NCBI GenBank assembly: GCA_949825065.1
Contig: OX463848.1
Location: 34,191,491-34,255,490, forward strand
DNA: 64,000 bases
DNA from: Odontocerum albicorne
Lineage: Eukaryota; Arthropoda; Insecta; Trichoptera; Odontoceridae
Direction: 5' to 3'
Below are positions 43,141 to 53,008 of the stretch, piece by piece. A program made the translations under genes and the position numbers. The first letter of the stretch is position 1. Each line of letters starts with the position of its first letter. The notes under the pieces were generated by a model. That model saw only the letters and a program-made list of their open reading frames with translations, did not search any database and was not told the DNA's origin.

Positions 43141-43304
43141 AAGTGATTAAATGTGAATGTAAATGATAAAAAAAGAGTTGTATGTATGTCAAAATTTAAG
43201 ATTGTGAAAGAAGCCAAAATACGTAGTTAGAAGGCCATGATGATATATCTTCTCTGCCTATCTCAAAGTATGGTATAATTAATCGTATTAGTATAATAGT
43301 ATTT

Positions 43305-43400
43305 TTTAAGATAATTTTATTTAGCGCCGTTTAGACAGCAAACTCTCCTCAAAAGCGTTCTAACTCGAGACTCGTACCCACTAGTATTAAACAAGTCACG
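43305..43400 (-). mobile_element. SINE-E 3' half
   Basis: TTTATTTAGCGCCGTTTAGA, CAGCAAACTCTCCTCAAAAG and CTCGAGACTCGTACCCACTA. Confidence 0.65.
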
Positions 43401-43439
43401 TCTGACAGCTATAGTATAGCTCGAGCTAATCATCTATTT

Positions 43440-43592
43440 GTAAACAATAGAACCTTATGAGGTTAATATCCCACAACCAACCAGAAAGATGTTTATGAGG
43501 TCTTAAGTGAAAACCAGACTGAATTATTTTTTCAATTAGGGTTCCAGCGGGAATTGAACTTGCAGCATCCGGGTCGGAAGACAATCATCGTA
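43440..43592 (-). mobile_element. SINE-A middle and head
   Basis: CAACCAACCAGAAAGATGTT, AAGTGAAAACCAGACTGAAT, GGGAATTGAACTTGCAGCAT (B box) and GTCGGAAGACAATCATCG. Confidence 0.78.
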
Positions 43593-43614
43593 TTATCTTT
43601 TATCGTGTATAGAA

Positions 43615-43805
43615 CAATCTTTTGAATTCATTCCCATGTGACATCTCTGCCAGCCAATTAATTCCCATGTAACATCTCTTCCAGCCAATCAGAAATACGT
43701 TAAAATGGTCTTAAGTGATACCAGACTGGAACCATTCAAACATGAATCGAACCCATAACTTCTGGCCTGGAAGACACGTATTTTGCCAACAAGGGTACAT
43801 AGATT
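43615..43805 (-). mobile_element. SINE-A with a 33-bp internal duplication
   Basis: ATTCCCATGTGACATCTCTG...CCAATTA is immediately repeated as ATTCCCATGTAACATCTCTT...CCAATC, doubling the tail stem region. The rest is ordinary: CTTAAGTGATACCAGACTGG, ATGAATCGAACCCATAACTT (B box) and TTTTGCCAACAAGG (A box). Confidence 0.8.
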
Positions 43806-44319
43806 GTCATGGTGTGTGTACAGGAAAAAGCAACATAAATATGATATTGGAGAGTCTTTCGTAGGGCAATACTTTTTGACAGATGCTTAAATGTAACCCA
43901 AAAGTTTGTCAAGTGCTTCGATCACTAAATTGCAATGTAAAATCTAATTTTATATTTAAAATCATATTATTTTTTCAATAGATAATGTGCGGGTATTTAC
44001 CTGTTGGCTTCAAGCTAGGCATTTTGGTGTCCGTGGTTTACTTTTTTGAAAATTTATATTGTTATGTACTCGTACATATCAATTAGAATCAGCAATTGTT
44101 AAAAAAGGTTTTAATTTTTATATTTTAGATCAAAGTATTTGACATCTACTCGAACATCTTAGGAAGTATTACATGCATAAGTGACGTAGTGATTTCATAA
44201 AAATTTACATACAGTGTAACATATTATTCCATTCAATAGACCCAACCACTCCGACTCGAATACATATTTCGATAATTGTATGTGGTGCCAGATCATTTAA
44301 GGTTTAAATACCAAAAACA
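43806..44319. other. No feature recognised
   Basis: AT-rich spacer. Confidence 0.4.
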
Positions 44320-44430
44320 GAATGAAATGAGCTGAGTAAATGAGGGGGAAATGCGTGTACTAAGGAAAATATGCAGTGTGTCAGTGTATGATGAAATCTG
44401 AAATGTAAATATTAAGAGTGAGTTAAATTA
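44320..44430 (+). mobile_element. LINE-B internal fragment
   Basis: Coding relic MRVLRKICSVSVYDEI, the RRI..R...D.I block, with stops around it. Confidence 0.6.
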
Positions 44431-44475
44431 AGATATTAAATAGTTCCCTTTAGTACTTATCTACGAGTATTTAAG

Positions 44476-44608
44476 AAAGGCTTAGTCTGGTTATCACTTG
44501 AAGCCTCTCTAACATATTTCTTGTTGGCTAGAAAAGATTGCCACATAACAATAAACTCACCAAGCTGTACTGTACACAACGAATGTATTAAATAATACAA
44601 TACAGTAT
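44476..44608 (+). mobile_element. SINE-A without head
   Basis: GTCTGGTTATCACTTGAAGC, CTTGTTGGCTAGAAAAGATT, GCCACATAACAATAAACTCA, CTGTACTGTACACAACGAAT and an (AATAC)n end. A Tc1/mariner derivative starts right after it. Confidence 0.8.
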
Positions 44609-44612
44609 AATT

Positions 44613-45126
44613 AAGGGTCTTTCAAGTTGAGCGGATTTATAATTCTATTTTTTTTAAATTCTTGAATAAAACACACAATTTGCTTTAATTTCAATATTTT
44701 TATTGGTCATTGAAGTATAATGCATGACATTTAAACACAAAAAACAATATCCACCTCTTACAGCTCCACAGATGTCCACTCTTTTGTCAAAATTTTCGAT
44801 GACATTTTGGCATAATTGCGGTTCCAACTCACCAATAACGCGAATAATTTCGTCCTTCAGCTCAGGAATTGATTGGGGTTCATTCTTATAGACCTTTTAT
44901 AGGCTTTTCACATAACCCCAGAGAAAATAGTCCAACATAACCGTTTCCGGAGATAACAATACATAAAATAATTCTGAATTTGAACGCGTTGTTGTATGTT
45001 ATTGTATACGACTCCATTTTTATAAATGTCATACATTACACTTCTCAAATGTAGACCTTGGCGAGTTCGCGACGCCATCTGTGTTTTATCCAAGAATTAA
45101 AAAACCGCTCAATTTGAAAGACTCTT
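44613..45126 (-). mobile_element. Tc1/mariner deletion derivative, copy 3
   Basis: Inverted termini AAGGGTCTTTCAAGTTGAGC and AAGAGTCTTTCAAATTGAGC (read inward), TA on the right at 45127-45128. The minus strand retains LDYFLWGYVKS (44903-44935, here with W intact) and IPELKDEIIRVIGELEPQLC, then NVIENFDKRVDICGAVRGG. PPRSCD and the catalytic core are missing. It separates a SINE-A (left) from LINE-B (right). Confidence 0.87.
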
Positions 45127-45127
45127 T

Positions 45128-45282
45128 ATATAGCAAACATGAATGGGAGTCGTGCTCGAGGACGACCAATGAAAGTGTGATTGGACCAAGTGAAATAAAT
45201 GTTTCAACAAGAAAATGAAATATAAACAAATTAAACTGTACGAGATGTATGGATGTGGAAGAAGTGAAGAAAGTATTATGTT
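45128..45282 (+). pseudogene. LINE-B C-terminal fragment
   Basis: GGAGTCGTGCTCGAGGACGA (GRARGRP), AAGTGTGATTGGACCAAGTG (KVWLDQV) and GAGATGTATGGATGTGGAAG. It is cut by a SINE-A at 45283. Confidence 0.75.
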
Positions 45283-45485
45283 GTATTGTATTACTCTTTC
45301 GTTGTTTACAGTACAACCTGGCCGCCTTATTGTCATGTGACAATTTCTTCCAACCAACTGGAAAAATGTAAAAGAGGCCCAAAGTGAAAACCAGACTAGA
45401 ATCCTGTTTAAAAATCTGGATTCCCGCGGGATTTGAACCCGCAACCTCCGGGCTGGGAGACAGACCAACTTCGCCACGGAGGTCG
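45283..45485 (-). mobile_element. SINE-A, full length, inside LINE-B
   Basis: TTGTATTGTATTACTCTTTC (tail end), GTTTACAGTACAACCTGGCC, stem-loop ATTGTC-atgt-GACAAT, GGGATTTGAACCCGCAACCT (B box) and CCAACTTCGCCACGGAGGTC (5' end). Confidence 0.9.
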
Positions 45486-45569
45486 TATGTAGTGTCTTTA
45501 AAAGACACGTGACCATAAACACACCAATTTGCACTATATTTAACCATACAATACCATAATCGATCGTTA

Positions 45570-45586
45570 GTGACCGTAGTCTAATG
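45570..45586 (+). mobile_element. tRNA-like sequence, 5' part, split by hAT
   Basis: GTGACCGTAGTCTAATG joins across the hAT to GTTAGTATTCACGC at 46706, giving an A box TAGTCTAATGG, as in tRNA-Glu/Asp-type genes. The 3' part carries a B-box-like GGGTCGATTC (46747-46760). Either a tRNA pseudogene or another SINE. Confidence 0.55.
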
Positions 45587-46697
45587 CAGCGTTTCCCAAC
45601 CTTTTTACGCCCGCGGCCCGGTGGAAATAGGCGAAATATTTCGCAGACCAATAACGCAGGAATTAAAACTATTATATATGTAGTATTTTGTTTATTAGTT
45701 TTTAATCTTATAACTGGTAGACATAACAAACAAATAACGATCTTATTGCAAATATAACATGAAATAAAATTGCGTGTTGAAATAATCAGAAACCGATCAA
45801 TAGATTAATTGTTAATAAGAGAACTTCTCGTATTTTAAGTAAGCAATATTAAGTTTGAAAATTAGTGCGAAATCTGCTGTTGCATCTTTGCTAGAAAAGT
45901 GTAATAACCGTAGCTTCAGTGTTGTTTCGGAAAGGTGAAGCGCTGCATTGACGTCCAATCTGTTTCTCTGCTTCGTTTTTATTATCGAACGCAAATGACG
46001 AACAAGTTTGGAAGGTTTCATAGCTTCATTCGATAGAATTTCGGAACATACTACACATAAGGGCCGTGGAGATAGTTTACTTCCAGGGGATCGAGTGAAA
46101 CCAAGCTTTAAAAAGTTTTTATTATAATACCTAACAACGACTTTTCTTTTTTTGGTTTCTGTCGCACATTCCGAAGTATCAACACACTTACTTTTCCTTG
46201 TGTCTTCATAACACAATGCACTCGTTCCGGGATTATTTTCACTCTCTTCACTGTTCTTATTACTATTGTTCTTATTTGGGAAGAAGGTTAAAATGTTTAG
46301 CTATTTATGTTTCTTTTGTTCCATTTTGCAAGATTAAAAAGTTTTCAACACAAGAAATAGTTTTCCAAAATATCACAAAACTGTATTATCAAACGACGTG
46401 TGCAGACAATTTAAAAATGTTTAGGCTACGGCACGGTATGCGCAAATTGAAAATGTCCTATCAACAGAAGAGCTGACGCGACACTAAAGGAAAAATTACG
46501 TCACCATTGCATATTGCACGCCACCGGTTTATGATATACATATTTTAATAACAAAACCACAATGTTAACACTAAACTTGCAGTGCACTTGTTATTGATGA
46601 TGCTTTTCTTTTAATTTTTGTCACAGGCATTTTAAAACGGGCGACAACCATTCCGCGGACCACCAGAGGGCTGCGGCCCGTCGATTGGGAAACGTTG
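45587..46697 (-). mobile_element. hAT transposon, internally deleted
   Basis: Flanked by a perfect 8-bp duplication GTCTAATG (45579-45586 and 46698-46705). Termini read inward CAGCGTTTCCCAACC (left) and CAACGTTTCCCAATC (right), of the CAG.GTTTCCCAAC type seen in ZBED5-related hAT elements. At 1111 bp it is far shorter than an autonomous hAT. The coding remnant is on the minus strand. Confidence 0.92.
45812..46216 (-). pseudogene. hAT transposase remnant: BED finger fused to C-terminus
   Basis: An open frame of 134 codons. Residues 22-50 are basic, with the VVVRYYNKNFLKLGFT lead-in of ZBED5-like transposases. Residues 53-78 are most of a BED zinc finger: PLCVVC (C54, C57), NEAMKPSKLVRHL (H74). 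Just where the last zinc ligand should come, the sequence jumps to TKQRNRLDVNAAL (81-93), the block near the C-terminus of the same family. The RNase H-like catalytic core is therefore deleted, yet the frame is uninterrupted. It could not catalyse transposition; DNA binding is doubtful because the finger is incomplete. Confidence 0.75.
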
Positions 46698-46705
46698 GTC
46701 TAATG

Positions 46706-46775
46706 GTTAGTATTCACGCTAAGGAAGCCCCCCCCCCCCCCCCCCCTAGGGTCGATTCTTAGCGGTTTCACTTCC
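46706..46775 (+). mobile_element. tRNA-like sequence, 3' part
   Basis: GTTAGTATTCACGCTAAGGA, a run of 19 C (46728-46746), then TAGGGTCGATTCTTAGCGG. The C run sits in the variable-loop position between A and B boxes. Confidence 0.5.
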
Positions 46776-47044
46776 GGACTATTTTTACTCTTAGACCGTT
46801 TTACATCTGAATTTATATTTTCCTGTATTGCTGCTATGTTTTTCTTTTCTGTCATGTGCTATGTTACTTATCATAATTAAATATAGCTCTATCAAGCAAC
46901 TAAAAAATATTGCTATATAAAAATCTGCCAAATGGAAAACTGCAGCAAATTAAACCAACCAATTTTCATGAACCTGTGATCTTCTTGTCTTTGGAATTAA
47001 GGTGTTGATCTGTTAAGAGTGTGTGTTGGCTGAAGTGCAACAGC
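46776..47044. other. No feature recognised
   Basis: AT-rich spacer. Confidence 0.4.
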
Positions 47045-47395
47045 AAACGCTATTGCTGGACGTAGTAGTCAAACATCTCCTCGCTATTCCAACGTTTTTG
47101 CAGTTGGAAAGCGAAGCGACGCCGTGGAGTTTTTTTTATTTCTTTCTTTCTTTTCTCCTTTTTAAGTGAATGAGCCGTTGCTCACCAGCAAACTCACTGG
47201 CCACACCGCTGTTCTGGATCTGATGGCACACCGAAATGAGATCGGAGCACACCGGCATGTTTCCCCCCTCTTTTTTGAAAGAATAAATATGACCGAGGTC
47301 ATAGGTATTCTAATAGCACCAAAGATTAGGCGGAAAAAAGGCCTGTGGCATTCGAGGGGAGTATCACAGTACTGGGTTAGAGTCGGAGACCTTCC
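47045..47395 (+). repeat. Repeat D, copy 1
   Basis: About 330 bp shared with 52065-52378: TCGCTATTCCAACGT, AGCCGTTGCTCACCAGCAAA, CTCACTGGCCACACCGCTGT, TCTGATGGCACACC and TATGACCGAGGTCATAGGTA. It is fairly GC-rich and of unknown origin. A 143-codon frame (47166-47597) crosses it, but copy 2 does not keep that frame, so I do not treat it as a gene. Confidence 0.75.
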
Positions 47396-48264
47396 ACACG
47401 AAAGTTTAATGTGTTACCACACAACCATGCACCTCAAAACGCAAAAGCTTACACACAATACATGCAAATCCCTAGATCACGAGGGATATGTTAGATTGTC
47501 TATATATCTATCTTTAAATCGACTATATGTTCAAATAACATTCCAAGTATGTCAAAAAAGAATTCGCATATGTCATTTATTTAGATACATATCATAAAAC
47601 ACGATTTTATATTGTATAAATCATTAATCCATATCTAACGGCAATAAATTACAACCCATTTATTTGATAAAGTCTTTATATGAGCGTTATTTAATTTGAT
47701 TATCACATTTTAATCAAGCACACGGCTCTCTGTTTTAAGCTCATCAACAAAACAAAAACAGAAACAAAAAAAAACAACGAATTTGTTGTACAACAATTCC
47801 TTAAGAGGCCTATATAGATTACCGGCCATTGTTTTGTATTAGCCGACCGAGCTGTTGAAGCCAAAGGCGTAAAAAGAGACGGCCAATGGTGAAATGGACG
47901 AGAAGAAAGGGGACAAGACTAGTTGCCGGCAGAAATAATTTAGATGTTTTGTAATTTAGTGTAATTTAGCTGTCAGGTCTGGTTATTAAGACATCACGCG
48001 CGGTGCTAGATGGAGTGGGATAGGGTATCAGAAGAAAGAGAGAGAGGTGTCGGCTGAGACGTTTAAAGACAGCCGCCGCTTTTGCCCATGGGATTGCGTA
48101 TACGAGTATGTTACGCTCGTATCTCTTCAGTTCTTCTGATCTCCGGATACTTGTTGAATACTTTTTTTTTTGTTTGAGCCTACTTTTTTTAATTTAACGA
48201 GTTCATTTTTATGTTTCTTTGTAAACGGAAATTCATTATTTATTCATTCATTCATTCGTACGCA
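47396..48264. other. Unique DNA, possible conserved non-coding sequence
   Basis: 47820-48160 has mixed composition (ACCGGCCATTGTTTTGTATT, GACATCACGCGCGGTGC) and no family assignment. The rest is AT-rich. Confidence 0.35.
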
Positions 48265-48430
48265 TGAGTAGGAGTCGTGGTTGAGAAAATTATATAGTTA
48301 AAACAAGTTATTGAAATTTGTTATTGAAGTAATTTTATGATGAGGATGAGGCGAAAAAAAGATTGCACATATGTCGTGATAGAAAAATTTATCTCTGCCT
48401 TTTCTGTTTACTACAAACAGGAAACTGTAT
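48265..48430 (+). mobile_element. LINE-B 3' end, worn
   Basis: ATGAGTAGGAGTCGTGGTTG, GATGAGGCGAAAAAAAGATT, ATGTCGTGATAG and TATCTCTGCCTTTTCTGTTT. Confidence 0.5.
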
Positions 48431-48514
48431 TCATTAATTCATGTGGTACTTACTCTTCAACACATTAGAATACTCGATGCAGACATATCAAAAAGTGATC
48501 GAAAAAAAATATAT

Positions 48515-48718
48515 TTCGGTCAATCAAACCTTATGGAGTAGACTCGGAATTTGCAGATTGTCATCGCACGTATTGACAATACTACTTTAATAGAAGAGGC
48601 AACACGACTTGCACTCGTCTGGCACGCAAGTATCCCTTTTTTTACGTACCATTGAGAATTGAGCCGGATACCACCGGGTAAAAGTCAATGTCTTACCAAC
48701 TAGACGACGGAGGTCATC
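48515..48718 (-). mobile_element. SINE-B
   Basis: GTCAATCAAACCTTATGGAG, CATCGCACGTATTGACAATA, TTACCAACTAGACGACGGAG (A box and 5' end). Worn relative of 49160-49470 in opposite orientation. Confidence 0.6.
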
Positions 48719-48854
48719 AAATGTAAATAAAAACCGTTTTTTTAATATTTATCCGGAGAATTTCTACGTCCTTTGTAGACTGATTGTGGCTTCTCTTTTG
48801 TAGTCATCAATGACCTTGTAAAAAAATATCAAAACTTTGTAAAAATAATTATGT

Positions 48855-48925
48855 TGTTGAATGTAAAAGACTGCCACTTGACAATGAATCCGCCATATTA
48901 TACACTGTGCAATGAATGAAGTTTT
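48855..48925 (+). mobile_element. SINE-A tail only
   Basis: GTAAAAGACTGCCACTTGAC, AATGAATCCGCCATATTATAC and CTGTGCAATGAATGAAG. Confidence 0.6.
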
Positions 48926-49159
48926 AAATAAAAAATAAATACCCATAGACAATTATGGTTATTCCATATATTTTAAATAAACCAGTTATAAAGATTAATT
49001 AATGAGAACGTAATACCTCAGAATGACAAGGTAATAAATGCCAAACAACATTGATTGTTGACAAATATATTTCTTGGTGTCATTAGTCTCTCTGAAACAT
49101 TAGCTCCATGGGTATAGCGACGGATTGATGCGTCAAATTTAGCCAACATTAGAAGATGC

Positions 49160-49470
49160 CTCTGTAACGACCTCCATTTCATAGTTGATGGATTCGATTC
49201 CCAAAGAAACCCAAAATAAAGGAACTAATCTGGTTCAAGAGTTTGTCAAGTAACAATACTAGCATTCACCGAGTATGTATGCGAGTGTTGTCTCTTCTCG
49301 TGCACTAGCGTTACCAACACGTGGTTTAACGAATCGTGAGTTACGTGCATAATCCAGTGGTGAAAACCCCAAAGGTTTGATAAATAGCACCGAAGATAAT
49401 ATTGTCTCCCAGCCACGCTCTTCAATATGTCCGAATCACCAATTCAGACACATTAAAGGGAACCTTACGA
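49160..49470 (+). mobile_element. SINE-B
   Basis: ACGACCTCCATTTCATAGTT (head), GGATTCGATTCCCAAAGAAA (B box), GTTACCAACACGTGGTTTAA, CCAAAGGTTTGATAAATAGC, AGATAATATTGTCTCCCAGC and CACATTAAAGGGAACCTTAC. Confidence 0.78.
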
Positions 49471-50068
49471 AATAAAATAAAAATAATTGAAAAAAGATTA
49501 CTGCCAGAAATCATAAGTTTTCAATCAATATCATTACGTTAATTTAAAAAAAACAATTCCCGAGTGCGTTACCTGGATTGGTTTTACTTGCAAGTATTTT
49601 CTCATTTGAATTTATTGTTATCTTGACTCTTAGAAGCCGCCTTACATTTGTTTGTAGCGCTTTAGAGGCAACGTTACAAAAAAGTACTTTATACGTTTTT
49701 AGTTATTATTTTATTTCAAAAAAATATTTCCTAAAGCAAAAAAACACAAAGTGGTCAGTTAGTTAACTTTTAATTTCGTAGTAGTGTTTTGTTTGTACTT
49801 TAGCTAGCAGGCAATCAATGCCATAGCGTGTGAGGTTAATTGGTAATTCTAATACGGAGGGATGATTGTTACGGGGGGTTTGCCCCTTATGTCCTGGTTG
49901 AGCATTGTACTTATACCATTTAATAGTGTAAATTTATTTCTATAGGTACTGAATGTCACAGTCGGACGATTTATTTGTTACGGTTTTTCTTCAAACAACT
50001 AAGAAAATGAGCAACTCCTTTTCCTGTTTAGCAAGACGTCTTTACTCTTACCTGAGGGTTATTTATTT
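49471..50068. other. No feature recognised
   Basis: AT-rich; the 62-codon frame 49578-49766 is unremarkable. Confidence 0.4.
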
Positions 50069-50815
50069 ATTTAACACTTTTATTGCAATACAATCTGGCG
50101 GGCTTATGGCCAGGTGGCAATCTCTTCCAACCAACCAGACAAAAGTAAATGAAGCAAGTTACGTGGTCGCATAAATCATTCAAATGACTATCCATCCCCA
50201 CGAAATCCATAAACATATACGCGAGAACATGCCCACGAACCCCACAAAGACGGACAATCACCCGAACATTATTTTTCATATAAAGTGAGATATCATCAAT
50301 CAAAAGGAAAGGAAGGGATGGTGGAGAGGAAAGGAAAACAAAAATCTGAAATGAAACACGTTATTTTACTGACTAGAAATGAAGAGTTTTTTCAGTCGCT
50401 TCTTAATGTATGTCAAGGACGGAGCGAGTCTTATATTGATTTGTAACTGATTCCAGAGTCTCACTGCATGGACAGTAAAGGACGACGTAAAGAAAGAGGA
50501 GCGGTGAACTGGAAAGGCCTACCTATAAACAATTGTTTGAGCGTAGCGCTAATCCATGATTGGAAAGACGCTGAAAATTTTCAGCGAGATAAGAGGGTGC
50601 AGCGGGACAGTTAAGGATATTATACAATAGAGACAGTATCTGAATTTGGCGTCTATTTCTAACATTCAACCAGTTCAATGCCTTCTGGTATGAAGTTATA
50701 TGATCGTACTTTCGTAGGTTGAAAATAAATCTTAGACACACATTTTGAAGACGCTGTAATTTTACAAGGTTAAAGAAAAATAGCAACATTGTAATTAATT
50801 GGTTTAGATCAAACA
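50069..50815 (-). pseudogene. LINE-C, longest copy, with reverse transcriptase C-terminus
   Basis: The minus-strand frame 50523-50816 encodes LVKLQRLQNVCLRFIFNLRK, SYQKALNWLNVRNRRQIQIL, SLLYNILNCPAAPSYLAENF and QRLSNHGLALRSN, the jockey/CR1-like C-terminal region. Next comes the coding relic for CSETLESVTNQ.KTR, a stop and the ~330 bp 3' region. The 3' tail is AACCAACCAGACAAAAG, a stem region (GCCAGGTGGCAATCTC) and TTAACACTTTTATTGCAATA on the plus strand. The 5' part with palm and endonuclease is missing. Confidence 0.88.
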
Positions 50816-51000
50816 CTTTTTATTCCACTTTACGAGTATATAACCCTACCGGTTTCAAGATTTTCACATCATTATCAGAGGAGCACGAACACGTTTTGTT
50901 TGTGCTCCCTGATGATAAATCCGGTGTATAAAATGAAATATGTTAAACAGTGTTCTACTTAATAAATTACGCCTTTAAATATCCACAGTACCTTAACTAT
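50812..51000. repeat. Repeat F (fold-back), copy 1
   Basis: Two arms pair imperfectly: ATCAAACACTTTTTATTCCA ... CATCATTATCAG with CTGATGATAAATCCGG ... GTTAAACAGTGTTCT. The centre is GGAGCACGAAC-acgtttt-GTTTGTGCTCC (about 50879-50908). It shares arms and trailing AATTACGCCTTTAAATATCC with 58466-58625, and directly abuts LINE-C. Confidence 0.65.
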
Positions 51001-51289
51001 AAATAATATCATACGAGTATAACAGTTTAAAAAAAACGACATCAATTAGGACACGTAAAAGTTTTAAACTAAACAATTAACACTTGCCACCCTATGATGG
51101 ATAATGAGTGACCAGGACTTACATAATAAAATAATTTTATAGCTAATTACAAAAAATAACGTAGCAGATTTTGCATAATTTTAATTTAAAACATACAATT
51201 TTCACTGGATGCTGCGCGTCCAGCACAGTAGCTGGCGGAATTGTTTAGCACAGTAAGGCAAATGTTAACCCGTGTCATAAGATGTTATA
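51001..51289. other. No feature recognised
   Basis: AT-rich spacer. Confidence 0.4.
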
Positions 51290-51670
51290 AAACCGTTATA
51301 AAATATTTATGACACAATACGGAATGAAGTGATAAGATATGAATATGAATTTAGGGCTAATGTATAAAGTTAAATAAAAAAGAGTACACTAGAATAGTTT
51401 AGACACGAAGAACGAATAAATTAAGCAAAACTACAATAATAAAACAAATATATAGTGCAAATGTGAGCGGAAGGCGTTATAGAGGAAGACCAAGGAAAGA
51501 TGATATTTTAAAGAAGGAAAAGTCAGATGTTAGATAAATTTCAAGAGGTGTTTGAGAAGATGTGTGGATGTCGAAGAGGCGTAATATATGTGTCGAGATA
51601 AGAAACTCAGGCACTCTGTCGTCTCTGCCTACCCCGATAGGGAAATGGCGTGATGGTATATGTGTATGTA
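51290..51670 (+). pseudogene. LINE-B C-terminal region with complete 3' end
   Basis: ACACAATACGGAATGAAGTG, AGTGCAAATGTGAGCGGAAG, GGCGTTATAGAGGAAGACCA (GRYRGRPRK) and GTGTGGATGTCGAAGAGGCG. The last coding block reads SVVSAYPDREMA with stop (about 51617-51653), followed by a GTATATGTGTATG end. Confidence 0.83.
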
Positions 51671-51974
51671 CTTTTAGCCTCCTTTGGGTGCGCCGCTGGT
51701 CAAAACACCCTGACAAAAAGAAAGGGAAAATAAAACTGACCAACCCATAATTGAATGAATCAAAATCGAATCATAAATACATTAAAATGTAAATCCGAGC
51801 CATTCCGTGTCAGGGAACAGTATGGCTTTCAGTCGAAATGCGGGGAGAAAGGGAAATTATTAAATTGAAAATGACTCTATCCAACTGCTGTTTTGTGGAA
51901 TCTATTACCGGATTTTCCGAAGAGAAATGAAACAATGAAAACAATTCTTGTGGTGAAATGCAACGATAAGACTT
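51671..51974. other. No feature recognised
   Basis: Unique spacer. Confidence 0.4.
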
Positions 51975-52045
51975 TGAATTTTAATGACTTCCGTGGCGTA
52001 GACGCCTGTCTTCCAGCCTGGGCGTGGCTGGTTTAATTCCCGGTG
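51975..52045 (+). mobile_element. SINE-A head only
   Basis: GACTTCCGTGGCGTAGACGC (A box region) and TGGCTGGTTTAATTCCCGGT (B box); repeat D follows. Confidence 0.65.
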
Positions 52046-52064
52046 GTAAAAATAACGATCGTCC

Positions 52065-52378
52065 GATCGTTGTTGGGCCTCGTAGTCGAGGATCCCCTTG
52101 CCATTCCAACGTCAATTCAAATCGAAAACGAAGCTGTGTCGTGGAGTGTTAATTTAGCCGTTGCACACCAACAAACTCACCGGCCATACCGCTGTGCTGA
52201 ATCTGATGGCACACGGGTGTGAGACGATCGGAGTAAACTGACATGTTTTTTGTCCACTTTTTGAAAGAATAATAAATATGACCAAAATCATAGGTATTCT
52301 TATACCCCGGAATACAAGACGGAAAAAATGCCTGCGTTATTCAAGAGGAGTAGCACAGCGAGGGGTTCGAACTTCAGT
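52065..52378 (+). repeat. Repeat D, copy 2
   Basis: CCTTGCCATTCCAACGTC, AGCCGTTGCACACCAACAAA, CTCACCGGCCATACCGCTGT, TCTGATGGCACACGGG and TATGACCAAAATCATAGGTA. It ends near GTAGCACAGCGAGGGGTTCG. Confidence 0.75.
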
Positions 52379-52382
52379 AAAA

Positions 52383-52530
52383 ATAATAATAACAGGACAA
52401 TATATGTAACTCTGTTTAGAGAGCAGACTCTTCTCGAGGGCGCTTTATTCAAGCCCATTATTATTGACAGATTAAAAATATCAAGGGCGCTTTATTCAAG
52501 CCCATTATTATTGACAGATTAAAAAAATCG
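52383..52530 (-). mobile_element. SINE-E end with 47-bp duplication
   Basis: CTGTTTAGAGAGCAGACTCT, CTCGAGGGCGCTTTATTCAA and CCCATTATTATTGACAG; the last two segments are repeated once at 47-bp distance (52439 and 52486). Confidence 0.7.
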
Positions 52531-52937
52531 CAATAAACATGAAAATGCCGACCCAACATATCAACTGACAGCTGAATGTCAAAACTATAAAACCTTTACT
52601 TACGACTACTATTTATTCAACAACTAGATCAGGACATGAATTTTATAATTGAATTATTGTAGCGCGTGCCTTATTTACGTAAGATAAAATAATGCGACAT
52701 ATGTTATTTTCTATCTACATTATTATCAACAAATATGTACTTTTTAGGTGAAATTTACTTTAAGATGTTGTATTTTTTTTACTTCGAACGAACTTCATCG
52801 CATTTCGGATGGATCTGCGTTATTATTATTATAATATTTAACAACCACTATATAAAAAAAATCTAAAAAAGTAAAATCAGTCTTTTGTCAGTTATTTTTC
52901 AGGTAAGGCATTTTGATTTGATTCTAGTTGATTATAT

Positions 52938-53008
52938 GAATTACCTCAATGGCAACACTCGTAAGTCTATAGGGTTGTACTTTATACAACGGAAATGTTA
53001 TGTCACAT
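52938..53008 (+). mobile_element. SINE-A tail only
   Basis: CTCAATGGCAACACTCGTAA and GTTGTACTTTATACAACGGA. Confidence 0.5.

Noticed and set aside
45086..45729. Minus-strand frames of 153 and 206 codons
   Set aside because: They run through a Tc1/mariner end, LINE-B, SINE-A and the hAT terminus in turn; no single protein would span these insertions, and no motif is seen.
47166..47597. 143-codon open frame
   Set aside because: It lies over repeat D; the second copy has stops and shifts in this frame, so no selection for coding is seen.
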